Source of the DNA: CAZOEL01 sp964578835
Lineage (GTDB): Bacteria > Desulfobacterota > Syntrophobacteria > Syntrophobacterales > Syntrophobacteraceae
Assembly (NCBI GenBank): GCA_964578835.1
Contig: CAZOEL010000009.1
Location: 1 to 64,000 of the forward strand
DNA length: 64,000 bases
Reading direction: 5' to 3'
The notes below the pieces were generated by a model. It was not told the origin of the DNA. It saw only the letters and a list, made by a program, of their open reading frames with translations, and did no database searches. How positions within the stretch are numbered: the stretch's first letter is position 1; every line of letters starts with the position of its first letter. Both the position numbers and the translations under genes were made by a program. Of the stretch, positions 44,128-54,117 are shown in pieces.

Positions 44128-44870
44128 GCGCTATGGAGCAACATTCGGACAATCCATCGAGAGCTTTAGAAAAGGTCGTCTACTGTTTCGACTTCGACGG
44201 CGTGCTGTGCGACACCATGGATGAGAGCCTTATTACAAGCTACAATGCCTATTTTGAAAGAGATGCAAAGAGCGTCTCTGAAATAGACCCGGGCCTCAGG
44301 GACTTTTTCTATGAGCATCGCTACCTTGTTCGTCCCGCGGGAGAATACTACATACTCTATCGTACGTTCCAAAAAGGGGAGAAAGCGGTCGGGAAGGAGC
44401 GCTTCATCGAGCTCAAGGCATCTCTGGCGGAAGAGATGAAAGGCTATGCGGGGCGCTTCTACGCCAGTCGAGAACATCTTAAGAAGCATGTCGAATGCTG
44501 GGAATGCCTTCATAAAGTCTATCCCCAAGGCGCCGACTTCTTCGAGAGGGGACGCCCTTTCTTCATAGTCACCAATAAGGATAAGAATTCGGTCATCGCC
44601 CTGGCGAGCCACTATGGATTCATAGATCGCATCATCGAGATATATTCAAAAGAGATTTCAGTCGATAAGAGAATACTGATGGAGAAGCTCATAGCCGATC
44701 ATGGACTGAGCCCATCAACCCATCGAATCGTTTATGTGGACGATCATGAGGGGACTCTCGGGGAGATGAAGGAGCTTCCGCTCGATCTCTATCTCGCCTC
44801 CTGGGGGTATACGGGAAGGCCCAAGTCAAGTCCATTCAGAATGATTGAGAACCTCGGCGAGCTGCCTTAG
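44124..44870 (+). CDS. HAD-superfamily hydrolase
   Basis: The 248-residue protein carries the HAD nucleophile motif DFDGVLCD (YCFDFDGVLCDTMDES), motif II FIVTNKD and an Asp pair in IVYVDDHEG (motif IV). The cap is helical, of the C1 type. A phosphatase on a small metabolite is likely. It starts at TTG 44124 or ATG 44133 after GGAGGGAGGAA, overlapping the previous stop. Confidence 0.88.
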   Translation: MSAMEQHSDNPSRALEKVVYCFDFDGVLCDTMDESLITSYNAYFERDAKSVSEIDPGLRDFFYEHRYLVRPAGEYYILYRTFQKGEKAVGKERFIELKASLAEEMKGYAGRFYASREHLKKHVECWECLHKVYPQGADFFERGRPFFIVTNKDKNSVIALASHYGFIDRIIEIYSKEISVDKRILMEKLIADHGLSPSTHRIVYVDDHEGTLGEMKELPLDLYLASWGYTGRPKSSPFRMIENLGELP

Positions 44871-44907
44871 ATGGATTTGTCTTGCGCAATTGTATGGAGT
44901 GGCGCCA

Positions 44908-46914
44908 ATGATCGAGACGCCCCGGGTGATTTCATTAACGAAAGCGGATTTGGAGACTGCAAATCCTCCAACCGATCCATGCGTCATGGTGATATTTGGA
45001 GCATCAGGAGATCTCGCTGCGCGACTGCTCGCGCCGGCGCTCTACAACCTCGCCTGCGACAACCTCTTGCATGAAGATTTTGCCGTTCTCGGTACGGCGA
45101 TAGATCGTCTGACAACGGAGCAATTTCGCGAGCGGATGAGTGAGAGCATAAAGCGGTTTCATACCCGTAACGAGTTCGACCAGGCTGTCTGGGAAAGGCT
45201 GGTGAACCGCTTTTACTATTTGCCGGGCGACTTTCGCGGCCTGGAAGTATTTCGACAATTGAGAGCGGAAGTGAAAGCGCTCGATGCGCAGTACAATACC
45301 CGGGGAAACCTGATTTGCTACCTTGCTACGGCCCCGGACCTCTTCGGCTTGATCTGCAATAATCTTCATGAATCCGGCTTCAAGGAGGGGCCGGGCTGGA
45401 GACGCATCGTTATAGAGAAGCCTTTTGGCGCAGATCTCGGGTCGGCTCTGGAGCTCAACCGGGAAGTCCTCACGCACTGGAGTGAAGACCACATCTACCG
45501 TGTCGACCACTATCTTGGAAAAGAGACGGTTCAAAACCTCCTGGCCTTCCGGTTCGGCAACGCCATATTCGAACCGCTCTGGAACAAACGCCACATCGAT
45601 AACATCCAGATCAACGTCGCCGAGTCCGTGGACATCGAAGGGCGCGGGGAGTATTATGACCGATCGGGTGTTCTTCGAGACATGATGCAAAATCACATGT
45701 TCCAGATGCTTGCCTATCTTTGCATGGAGACGCCGGAGTCGCTGGCGGCGGACGCCATCCGGAGTGAAAAAACCAAGCTCCTTCAATCTGTGCGCATTTA
45801 CACGCCTGAAGAGGTGGCAAAGCATGTTGTGCGCGCGCAATATGGACCGCTGTTGGATGCAGCCGGCAATGTGCTGAAACCCGGCTACCGGCAGGAAAAG
45901 GGCGTCCATCCGCACTCGAGCACAGAGACCTACGTGGCCGCAAGATTCCAAATAGACAACGAGCGATGGGAAGGCGTTCCGGTCTATCTTCGTTCAGGCA
46001 AAGCGCTTTGGAAACGAGGAACGGAAATCGTCGTTGAGTTCAAAAAAACGTCGGAATCTCTTTTCCATGATGCTTCTACCCGGCAACCGGGCGCAAACCG
46101 CCTGATATTTCACATCCAGCCGCAGCAGGGGATCGAAATGCATTTCTATGCCAAGACCCCCGGGCCAAGATTCCACCTTCAGCCGGTTCACATGGGCTTT
46201 GGATACGGGGAAGCATTCAAGGCGTCGCGCTCTACGGGCTATGAGGTGATGATCTACTCATGCAGCCATGGCGATGCAACGCTCTTTTCCCGTGGCGACC
46301 TCGTTGAAGCTTCCTGGCGCCTGGCCCAACCCATCCTGGACTACTGGTCGGCTACGCCCGCAACCGATTTTTCCAATTACGCCCGCTCCAGCTGGGGTCC
46401 GAAGGCTGCGGCCGATCTCATGGAGCGAGATGGCCGACACTGGCATGAAGTCGTTCCAGAGGAAGCTCTGAGGAGGGTGGAGATTTTCAGGAACGGCGAT
46501 CCGCTGTTTCTCTCTCAATTGCGAATGGCCCTTCGCGCGAGGCAGGCGGCAGCGGGCGAGACGATCATCCAACGAGGCGACGTGGGTCATGAAATGTATC
46601 TGCTTGCGCGCGGTGAAGTGCAGGTGATCGATGGCTCCGGCAGTGTGGTCCAAACCCTCAGAGACGGCGATTTCTTCGGCGAAATCGCACTACTATTGCT
46701 AACTCCGCGCAATGCAACCATTCGCGCCAAGACAGCCTGTGACATGCTGACGCTCGATAAGGCCGATTTCGATCGCATCCTAAAAGACCACCCACGCTTT
46801 GCCGAAGGAGTGGCCACGGCTGCCAGGGATCGCTACAGTCTGGATCTTTGTGACCGGAGCCTGATCGGCTATGAGGATTGCGTCGCCAGACTGGGTTTCC
46901 CACCGACTGCCTAA
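44908..46914 (+). CDS. zwf: Glucose-6-phosphate dehydrogenase fused to a cyclic-nucleotide-binding domain
   Basis: The frame starts at 44845, but the ATG at 44908 (MIETPRVISL) has GGAG upstream and lies after the HAD stop. The 668-residue protein has a full G6PD (about 25-510): FGASGDLAARLLAPALYNL (dinucleotide binding), EKPFG, and the active-site R198-V-D-H-Y-L-G-K205. A C-terminal cNMP domain (about 535-655) has an intact phosphate cassette FGEIALLLLTPRNAT. Ordinary Zwf is about 490-510 residues, so the extension is a real fusion. It would make NADPH and 6-phosphogluconolactone under cyclic-nucleotide control; that is inference. Confidence 0.93.
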   Translation: MIETPRVISLTKADLETANPPTDPCVMVIFGASGDLAARLLAPALYNLACDNLLHEDFAVLGTAIDRLTTEQFRERMSESIKRFHTRNEFDQAVWERLVNRFYYLPGDFRGLEVFRQLRAEVKALDAQYNTRGNLICYLATAPDLFGLICNNLHESGFKEGPGWRRIVIEKPFGADLGSALELNREVLTHWSEDHIYRVDHYLGKETVQNLLAFRFGNAIFEPLWNKRHIDNIQINVAESVDIEGRGEYYDRSGVLRDMMQNHMFQMLAYLCMETPESLAADAIRSEKTKLLQSVRIYTPEEVAKHVVRAQYGPLLDAAGNVLKPGYRQEKGVHPHSSTETYVAARFQIDNERWEGVPVYLRSGKALWKRGTEIVVEFKKTSESLFHDASTRQPGANRLIFHIQPQQGIEMHFYAKTPGPRFHLQPVHMGFGYGEAFKASRSTGYEVMIYSCSHGDATLFSRGDLVEASWRLAQPILDYWSATPATDFSNYARSSWGPKAAADLMERDGRHWHEVVPEEALRRVEIFRNGDPLFLSQLRMALRARQAAAGETIIQRGDVGHEMYLLARGEVQVIDGSGSVVQTLRDGDFFGEIALLLLTPRNATIRAKTACDMLTLDKADFDRILKDHPRFAEGVATAARDRYSLDLCDRSLIGYEDCVARLGFPPTA

Positions 46915-47130
46915 CCTATGCGTCCATGATGCCCCCTAGGATCCTACTCTACGCACATATCTTTGCCGATGTAGCGTAGCAGCCGATTCAGGGGGCGGCC
47001 CGCCAACTTGTCGCCTGGGTCCGCAGCACAAGAGACTCGGCCAAGACAATGCCCAGTTACCTTAGTCCTCTTGCCCTTCGGGCGCATGCGACTCGTTGCG
47101 GCATCCACCACCCGACATCGCAAGAAATCC

Positions 47131-47607
47131 CTAGCGGTGAGCGGCTGCTTCCTTTCCGCCCAACATACGAACCGCGTAGGCATGCTCATGACCGCTCCCG
47201 TCCTCTCGATGCGCCACCAGCCGAACCTCGGCGTCCTTCGCCGATGCCGACGGAAATCGCACCTCAAAGGATGATGTCCGATGCCTTGAGGGAAAAGTTC
47301 GATACTCGGCGGCGCCCAGTTCGGTTATCTTCCCGTTCGGCGCAACTATCGCGACATCGATATGTCCATTTTGTGAGGAAAAGAGGAGCCTTTTCTTGAT
47401 GGTTCCGGCAACCACCAGATCCGGACCGTCCTGATACGCATCAACATTCACGATTTGCGCATTTGAGTCGCCTGAGGGGATGATTTCCACTTCAGCAACT
47501 TCGGCCGCATGGATGTTTCCCGTCTGCGCCGCACCTCCGGCGACGATCGCAAAAACCATCACGCATAGCCCCGTTAAAACCAGCTTAGTATGTATTCGAG
47601 AATTCAT
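47131..47607 (-). CDS. Secreted protein of unknown function, 158 aa
   Basis: The product has a signal peptide (about 1-34, ending GNIHA) and a soluble beta-rich body with strands such as DLVVAGTIKKRLLF and GHIDVAIVAPNGKI, suggesting a small immunoglobulin-like fold. GGAAGG precedes the ATG, which supports the gene. The C-terminus is His-rich (HREDGSGHEHAY). It may bind metal; no family recognised. Confidence 0.72.
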   Translation of the reverse strand: MNSRIHTKLVLTGLCVMVFAIVAGGAAQTGNIHAAEVAEVEIIPSGDSNAQIVNVDAYQDGPDLVVAGTIKKRLLFSSQNGHIDVAIVAPNGKITELGAAEYRTFPSRHRTSSFEVRFPSASAKDAEVRLVAHREDGSGHEHAYAVRMLGGKEAAAHR

Positions 47608-47870
47608 CGGATACCTTCCTTTCTTTCAATCTGCAATAGGCAAGAACCACCTCAATCGTTAAGGCAATCCTTTACAAGTCACTTACCCATCGGTCTTCAT
47701 TCTATCTCGGCAGCGTCTTGATAGCCGCCAAGCCCTTCGCGTCTGTCTCGTGTGGATATGCGAGACAAGAGCAAACTCCATACCCTTCTACTCGAAAACG
47801 GAACCTTCGCGCCCGCTCGATATCGGAATCGATTATTCTATTTGCGCTGGAGCAGCTTGGAACACAGGAT

Positions 47871-48323
47871 TCAAATCAGTAGAATGGTTGTATGAATAGA
47901 GGCAAGGGTGGGATCGACCAAAAAAGAGGTCCCCAAAAGCCGCGCAGATTCTGAGGAATGCTCGTTCTTTGGAATGTAGGTGAAAAGCAATGAGATAAAG
48001 AAGGATTGTTGCAGTGTGAATTGTTTACGGTCGCATGTTTGGGAAGAATGAAGGCCGTTCCCCGAAAGGGGAATGTCCGTGCAGGGGCCGCAACAGCTTC
48101 TAGAGGTGAGTGCGCTTAACTCGAGATCCTTTCGAGTCTTGTGCTCATCGGAGAGGACGGTTCTACCGGAAAAAGCGCACTGCGCCTTGTCTTTGAGAGA
48201 CTCGACCTCCACGTGATCCCTTGCATGGCATACTACGAGCCCTGCGCCACTCTCAAGAGCCAGAAAAGCCCATGCCGTCACACAAAGCCACACCATAAGA
48301 GTCCAAAGCTTCGATCTTTTCAT
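47871..48323 (-). CDS. Secreted Cys/His-bearing protein, possibly metal-related
   Basis: From the ATG at 48323 the 150-residue product has a signal anchor or signal peptide (about 5-30), then VVCHARDHVEVES and SCCGPCTDIPLSG, and a C-terminal ASIHTTILLI. I recall this arrangement from small exported proteins next to metal-efflux genes, but no such genes lie nearby. The frame is open up to 48503 with no convincing start there. The ribosome binding site is weak, so the start is uncertain. Confidence 0.55.
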   Translation of the reverse strand: MKRSKLWTLMVWLCVTAWAFLALESGAGLVVCHARDHVEVESLKDKAQCAFSGRTVLSDEHKTRKDLELSALTSRSCCGPCTDIPLSGNGLHSSQTCDRKQFTLQQSFFISLLFTYIPKNEHSSESARLLGTSFLVDPTLASIHTTILLI

Positions 48324-48530
48324 AACATCGTCTGCCGCAAGGGTTCGTGACTCCACGCCTCCGCAAAGGCGCAACCATTTTCTTAATGCTAAGTACTGCG
48401 CCGCCTCTTTCAAGTTACGGGAGGGAATACCAGCAATTCTGAATTCGGCCATGCCGGTGAAGCAGGGGAATAAGCTCAGTTCGCCATTCCCGCATGTTTC
48501 CATCCGGAATCCAGCGGGGCCGCCGGCTCC

Positions 48531-49151
48531 TTAACCAACATATTCCGGATAATGTCTTTTCATGCATTCTGGGCAAATGCTGTGGCTGAAGTGAGCATCT
48601 GAATGTCTGGCGATATAGGACTCCACCTGATCCCAGTAGCCCTGATCGTTGCGAATCTTTTTGCAGAAAGAGCAGATGGGCAAGATGCCCTGAAGGGTTT
48701 TGATTTGCTCCAGAGCCTGGCTCAGTTCCCGAACCTTGGCAGCCAATTGTTCCTGCGTCTCGATCATGCGCTTCGCCACCTCGATTCGGGCTCGCAACTC
48801 TCCCACATCGAAGGGCTTACTGAGGTAATCATTGGCCCCTGCATCCAATCCAGCTATGATGTCCGCTTTCTCAGCCTTGGCGGTTAAGAAGATGAGGTAC
48901 GGGGGAGACTCGGGTGATTGTATCGCACGGACTCGGCGCACCACCTCCCGCCCGTCCATCTGGGGCATCATCCAGTCGAGGATAGCGAGTTTTGGCGCAT
49001 CCGGCTGCAGCATTACCCGCAAAGCCTCTTCGCCATTGACAGTCACTACCACGACATGACCGAATTTTTCCAGCATTCCCTTTAAAATTGCGCGCGACGT
49101 GAGATCATCTTCTGCAATCAGAATTCGCATGGGCTTTATCTCACTTATCAT
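48531..49151 (-). CDS. Response regulator with Cys4 tail
   Basis: An N-terminal receiver domain (about 5-120) has the acidic pair EDD, phosphoacceptor Asp in LAILDWMMPQMDG and the Lys in YLSKPFD. A short helix leads to a C-terminal ILPICSFCKKIRNDQGYW region with Cys160, 163, 193 and 196, as seen in many delta-type signalling proteins; it may bind a metal. The start overlaps the stop of the hybrid kinase by 4 bp, so the two are coupled. Confidence 0.92.
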   Translation of the reverse strand: MISEIKPMRILIAEDDLTSRAILKGMLEKFGHVVVVTVNGEEALRVMLQPDAPKLAILDWMMPQMDGREVVRRVRAIQSPESPPYLIFLTAKAEKADIIAGLDAGANDYLSKPFDVGELRARIEVAKRMIETQEQLAAKVRELSQALEQIKTLQGILPICSFCKKIRNDQGYWDQVESYIARHSDAHFSHSICPECMKRHYPEYVG

Positions 49152-52100
49152 TTGCGGACAAAATACTGCTCCATAGCCGCCTTGAGTCTGATAAACTCCG
49201 TCTCCAGTTCGGGTATGCGACTACGGATGGCTTCCATATCACCTATATTTCCTGACTTCTCCATCGCGGAGGCTATTGCGCTCATGGCCTCGCCTCCCAC
49301 ATTGGCCGACGCCCCCTTGATGGTGTGGGCCTGACGCTCAGCGCCAAGGAGGTCCCCTGTTTGCAGATAGTCTTTGAGCGACTCGATCTGATGGGGAATG
49401 TCCTCAAGAAAACCTTCGGCGATAGTCCTCAGTAAATCTTCATCGTGCATCAGTCGGGCCGTCAGGGCATCGATGTCGAAGATTACGGATTGCCGCTTAG
49501 CGACTGAAGCTTCTGCGGAGCTAATAACAGGCAATCCGCTTAGCGCCTCTCGCTTCTCTCGCACCATATCCTCTCCCTTCGGCAGCCATTTGTCCAGCGC
49601 TTCCACCAGAGCCTGCGGAGAAAGCGGTTTGCTGATGTAGTCATTCATTCCAGCCTCCAAGCACCTTTCTCGATCTCCCTGCATGGCAAGAGCAGTCATA
49701 GCTATAATAGGAATGCTAAATGACGATCCATGGGCAACCTCCGCTTCCCTGATTCTCCTTGTGGCCTCGAATCCATCCATCAGCGGCATCTGCACATCCA
49801 TGAGCACAAGGTCGTAAGGGATGGTCTCAACGGCTTTCACAGCCTCTGAGCCATTGGCCACGGCGTCTGCCCGCAAGCCGAGTCTTTTCAACATCCCCAC
49901 AGCCACCTGCTGGTTGGTGATGTTGTCTTCTGCGATCAAGATGTGCGACTTGCGCACAGCAGTTAGTTGCAGCTTTTCTCGAGCTGTATGGCGTGTTTCG
50001 ATGGCCGCAGGCTTTTGCCAAGCCAGCTCCCGGCCTATAAGCGCAAGGGAGAGAACAGCTTTGAGCTCCTGGCGTCTGGCCGGTTTGGTGAGGTAAGCCG
50101 AAAAACCGAGCTCGGCAAAGCGCTTGGCGTCGCCCCTTACCCCCATGGAAGTCATCATTACCATTCGGGTATCTTGAAGGCGTTTGTCCTCTTTGATGGC
50201 AAGACCCAGAGCCTCGCCGTCCATGCCCGGCATCTGCATGTCGATCACGGCGATGCTGAAAGGGTCTTCCTCTTCCATGGCCAGCTTGAGGGCGTGGAGC
50301 GCTTCGGGCCCCCTCTTCGCCTCACAGGCGCGCATTCCCCAGGACTGCAGACGAGAGGTGAGGATTTCTCGGTTGGTGGCGTTATCATCAACAATCAAAA
50401 CCCGAACGCCCTTGAGGTTGGCAGGCGGAGGACTCTCTTCATGTGTCCCAGCAGCCTGTAGTCCCAGGCGAGCTGTGAACCAGAACTCAGAGCCCTTGCC
50501 TTCCTGGCTTTCAACGCCGGCTTTTCCTCCCATAAGCTCGGCGAGCTGTTTGGAGATGGCCAGACCAAGCCCCGTGCCGCCATACTGGCGCGTGGTCGAG
50601 GCGTCCACCTGGCGGAACTTCTCGAAAATAAGGCCAATCTTAGACTCGGGGATTCCAACGCCTGAATCGCGCACAGAAAAACGAAGAAGAACATCCTCTT
50701 TTTGCATGTTCCCAGTCGCCGTCTCTTCCATAAGAGAGACTCGAACCGCCACCTCACCAGCGTGCGTGAACTTGATCGCGTTTCCCACCAGGTTTGTAAG
50801 GATCTGGCGCAGACGCCCGGGGTCTCCGCGCAACAGCGTCGGGACCAGAGGATCGGCTGAACAGAGAAGCTCTAGCCCTTTGTCATGCGCTCGCAAGGCC
50901 ATCGTGGAAGCAAAGTCATCGAGCAGGATCGAAAGATCGAAGTCAAGTACTTCGAGATCGAGCTTTTTCGCCTCGATTTTTGAAAAATCGAGTATGTCGT
51001 TGATCAGGCCGAGAAGCGATTCGCCGCTTGCCCGCACGATTTCTGCGTAACGCTGCTGCTCATCGGTTAGCTGCGTATCCAGCAGAAGGCCGGTCATGCC
51101 TATGACCCCGTTCATGGGAGTGCGGATTTCATGACTCATGTTGGCCAGAAACTCGCTCTTGGCGACGTTCGCCATCTCGGCCTCCTGGGCCAGGTGATTG
51201 GCCTTGGCGATGGCTGCTTCGAGCTGCCGATTGGTTTCCTGAATATGCTCTTCCGCGCGCTTACGCTTTATGATCTCCCAGGTCACATCGGCTATGAAAT
51301 TCACAGCCTCAGCATCTTTTTCGGTGTAATCGAAGGGCTTGTTGCCCACTCCAAGGATGGCTACGACTAAATCATCGCGCATCACCGGAACCACCAGCTC
51401 GCGTATCACTTCCGCATGGCCCTCCGGCAGCCCCTTTCTGTGGGGCAGCAAACGATAGTCGTTATGTATCACGCTCTTGCGCTCATGCACACAGTCCACC
51501 CAGACTCCCGCCTGATCGATTCCATAATGAGCCCCCTTTGACTGGGCTTTACAGAACCTTTCCAGGGTTGCGGTGGACCATTGCTGCAAGTGGAGGGTCT
51601 TCTGGTCCGCCTCGACAAAATGGTAAAAACCGATAGGGCTATCCACAAACCCACAGATTTCGTCAAGAGATCGAGTCAACAATTCGTCAAAAGTATATTT
51701 GTCTGCAAATTCGATCAGCTTCAGTCGAATTTCGGTCAGCTGCTCGATCTTTTTGCGTTCGGTGATGTCCCAAAGGACGCCGTTGATCGCCTTTGGTCGG
51801 TTTGTATCGTCGCGATATAACCTGCCCCGAGTTTTAATGTAATGAAGACTCCCATCGGGCCAGACTGCACGATATTCGGTTTCATACAAAGCATCCTCGA
51901 CCAATGCCCGGCGCAGCGCCGCTTCGACCGCTGCACGGTCATCGGGATGCACCGCTGCGAAAAACTCCTCGGCGCTTCCTCTGAACTCAGCAGGATCGAT
52001 CCCGAGCAGGCGACAAACCTGGTCGTCGAAATGACGCTTATCTTCATTGATGTCCCAGGACCACACGCCCATGTGAGCCGAGCGAAGGGCAAGATCGAGC

Positions 52101-53851
52101 CTCGACTGGCTCTCCCTGGACGCCTCTTCCGCCAGTCTGCGCTCGGTGATGTTGGTGTGGGCGATGACTACCCCTTTTTCTTTCATGTCAAGAGGAGTAA
52201 CAGTCATCATAAACCAACGCCGTTCACCAGGAGAATGGCATGGATACTCGAGGGAAAAGCTGGGAAGCTTTCCGTCCAGAACGGAAAGAATGCCATCATG
52301 GGCGGCCATAGCCTCTTCCGAGGACTCGCCATGGCTCTGCCGACATATCTCGAGGTAATTTACGCCTGGCTCCGTGGCGGGTGGAGGAAGATCTTCCATA
52401 GAGCTATTTTCAATGGAAAACCGCAACCAGGGCTCGTTCACTGCCAAGATGACGCCATCTCCATCCAACACGGCGATATGGGAAGGCGCCGAATCGAGAA
52501 TGGCCTTTTTGAATTCCTCGCTCTCCCGAAGAGCATTCTCTGCAAGATTACGTTCGCTGATATCTTCTATGGCGCACATAATGCCGATAATGCTCCCACC
52601 CGGGTCGTAGATGGGCGAAGCCGAGAGACTCGCGTCGAAGATCGTCCCATCCTTCTTTCTCCTCACGACTTTCATCCCTGTAAAACCTTGTCCCCTGGCA
52701 AGAAGCGCGCGCAGTTCACTCACTTCATCCTGTTTTTCTTCTGGGACGCTCGGCAGAGGCTTGCCGAGCGCCTCATCAGCCCTCCAGCCGAGAACCCGCT
52801 CCGCAGAAACGTTCCAGCTCAGTACGTTTCCATTCAGGTCCATGCCATAGAGAGCTACGGGCGAGCAGGCAATGATGGCCCGCTGAAAATCCTCACTTTG
52901 CTGCAGCTCGGCCGTTCGCACCATGACCTTTTCCTCCAACTGCTCGGAATGCTTCCGGAGATTGACGGACATTCGATTGAAAGCATCGCCCAGGTCCATC
53001 ATCTCGCGCCCGCCCAGCAGGGGGACTTGTCCTGCCGCTCCCTCTTCGCCAGAAGAAATCCTTTGGGCTTCATTCTTCAGTTTGGATAGTGGTTTGCCGA
53101 TGAGCTGGTCAAAGCTTAAGAACTGCATTGCAGTGAGGGCCAGGAGCAGACCGAGCAGAATGAACGATAACTCTACCGTTGTGTCATGGGCTGCATCGAA
53201 GGCTGCAGCCAGGGGAATGCGAATGGAGATAGCTGAAACCACCTCTCCCGAGCTGCGATGGAAGCTCCGCTCCATCCCGTAACGCTTTACCAACTCTCCT
53301 GGCGCATTATCCGGAGTGGAATGACATCTCAGGCAGGCATTCTCCATCACCTCCCCACGGCGCAGCACCTGAAGAAACGGCTGACCGGCAATCATACGAA
53401 TGGCGCTCTCGTATTGAAGAGCCGGGCTTTGGTTGGTCCGCTGGATAAAATTCTTTTCGATATCGTCGGCTTCGTTCTCAGGGCTTCGCGCATTGACGGC
53501 GCATTCCCGGTAGTAGTAGCCTTCGTTTCCCAGCTCTTTAAAATACCTTTGTATTTCACGCACGGCGTAGGTCGATGACATCCAAGCCGGATCAAAATAG
53601 CCCTCGGTTTCGCTGGCTTTTGTGATCTGAAACAACCCGGGTTTCAGTTGATGCGAAAAGTAGCTGTGGGTGGCGAGGTTTCGATCTATAATCAGGCGGG
53701 ATTTGATTTCAGCTTCCTGGATGGCGTGATCGAGGATTTTTCTATGAACAAAGAAGACCAGCAGCAAGCCCACAATGAGAAATCCGATGAGGGATGCAGC
53801 GCCTATTCGGGTTCGTATTCTCCACTCATTCCATTTGCGTCCTATTTTCAT
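49148..53851 (-). CDS. Large hybrid histidine kinase with DUF3365 haem-type sensor, PAS/GAF, two REC and HPt domains
   Basis: This kinase has 1567 residues from the ATG at 53851. A TTG at 53884 would add 11; numbers below use the longer frame. The order is TM (about 27-47), a DUF3365/Tll0287-like periplasmic sensor (about 50-230) with a c-type haem motif C184-x2-C187-H188 (CLRCHSTP), TM, HAMP and three PAS/PAC units (about 330-715). Then come a GAF region (about 730-880), HisKA (H in NMSHEIRTPMNG), HATPase (DSGVGIPESK), two receivers (IDMQMPGMDG, LMDVQMPLMDG) and an HPt with AHTIKGASANVG. It is a phosphorelay sensor for a redox or gas signal, coupled to the response regulator. Confidence 0.93.
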   Translation of the reverse strand: MKIGRKWNEWRIRTRIGAASLIGFLIVGLLLVFFVHRKILDHAIQEAEIKSRLIIDRNLATHSYFSHQLKPGLFQITKASETEGYFDPAWMSSTYAVREIQRYFKELGNEGYYYRECAVNARSPENEADDIEKNFIQRTNQSPALQYESAIRMIAGQPFLQVLRRGEVMENACLRCHSTPDNAPGELVKRYGMERSFHRSSGEVVSAISIRIPLAAAFDAAHDTTVELSFILLGLLLALTAMQFLSFDQLIGKPLSKLKNEAQRISSGEEGAAGQVPLLGGREMMDLGDAFNRMSVNLRKHSEQLEEKVMVRTAELQQSEDFQRAIIACSPVALYGMDLNGNVLSWNVSAERVLGWRADEALGKPLPSVPEEKQDEVSELRALLARGQGFTGMKVVRRKKDGTIFDASLSASPIYDPGGSIIGIMCAIEDISERNLAENALRESEEFKKAILDSAPSHIAVLDGDGVILAVNEPWLRFSIENSSMEDLPPPATEPGVNYLEICRQSHGESSEEAMAAHDGILSVLDGKLPSFSLEYPCHSPGERRWFMMTVTPLDMKEKGVVIAHTNITERRLAEEASRESQSRLDLALRSAHMGVWSWDINEDKRHFDDQVCRLLGIDPAEFRGSAEEFFAAVHPDDRAAVEAALRRALVEDALYETEYRAVWPDGSLHYIKTRGRLYRDDTNRPKAINGVLWDITERKKIEQLTEIRLKLIEFADKYTFDELLTRSLDEICGFVDSPIGFYHFVEADQKTLHLQQWSTATLERFCKAQSKGAHYGIDQAGVWVDCVHERKSVIHNDYRLLPHRKGLPEGHAEVIRELVVPVMRDDLVVAILGVGNKPFDYTEKDAEAVNFIADVTWEIIKRKRAEEHIQETNRQLEAAIAKANHLAQEAEMANVAKSEFLANMSHEIRTPMNGVIGMTGLLLDTQLTDEQQRYAEIVRASGESLLGLINDILDFSKIEAKKLDLEVLDFDLSILLDDFASTMALRAHDKGLELLCSADPLVPTLLRGDPGRLRQILTNLVGNAIKFTHAGEVAVRVSLMEETATGNMQKEDVLLRFSVRDSGVGIPESKIGLIFEKFRQVDASTTRQYGGTGLGLAISKQLAELMGGKAGVESQEGKGSEFWFTARLGLQAAGTHEESPPPANLKGVRVLIVDDNATNREILTSRLQSWGMRACEAKRGPEALHALKLAMEEEDPFSIAVIDMQMPGMDGEALGLAIKEDKRLQDTRMVMMTSMGVRGDAKRFAELGFSAYLTKPARRQELKAVLSLALIGRELAWQKPAAIETRHTAREKLQLTAVRKSHILIAEDNITNQQVAVGMLKRLGLRADAVANGSEAVKAVETIPYDLVLMDVQMPLMDGFEATRRIREAEVAHGSSFSIPIIAMTALAMQGDRERCLEAGMNDYISKPLSPQALVEALDKWLPKGEDMVREKREALSGLPVISSAEASVAKRQSVIFDIDALTARLMHDEDLLRTIAEGFLEDIPHQIESLKDYLQTGDLLGAERQAHTIKGASANVGGEAMSAIASAMEKSGNIGDMEAIRSRIPELETEFIRLKAAMEQYFVRK

Positions 53852-54117
53852 TCCTTCGCCCCAAGAAAAGTCACCCTTACCCAAGAAAACAAGCTAACTT
53901 TGCTATAAGACACATCAATCTATCTATCTTTTCAGATGATAGCCCTTTCTGAAAGCAAACTGATAGCATTAGAGTTGTTCCCGGTCAACACCTTAGCCTC
54001 AGCACCGACTTATCCAAATAACATGCCAATTTTAACAACTAAAGGTTTTGGCTCTTCAAAGGCTGGGGCTTATGCCGATATCCCCAGTCAGCACCTGGCA
54101 ACGATACTTTATCGCCC

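Noticed and set aside
46944..47267. Minus-strand 107-codon ORF
   Set aside because: It overlaps the secreted protein at 47131-47607, has no ribosome binding site and an Arg-rich shadow composition.
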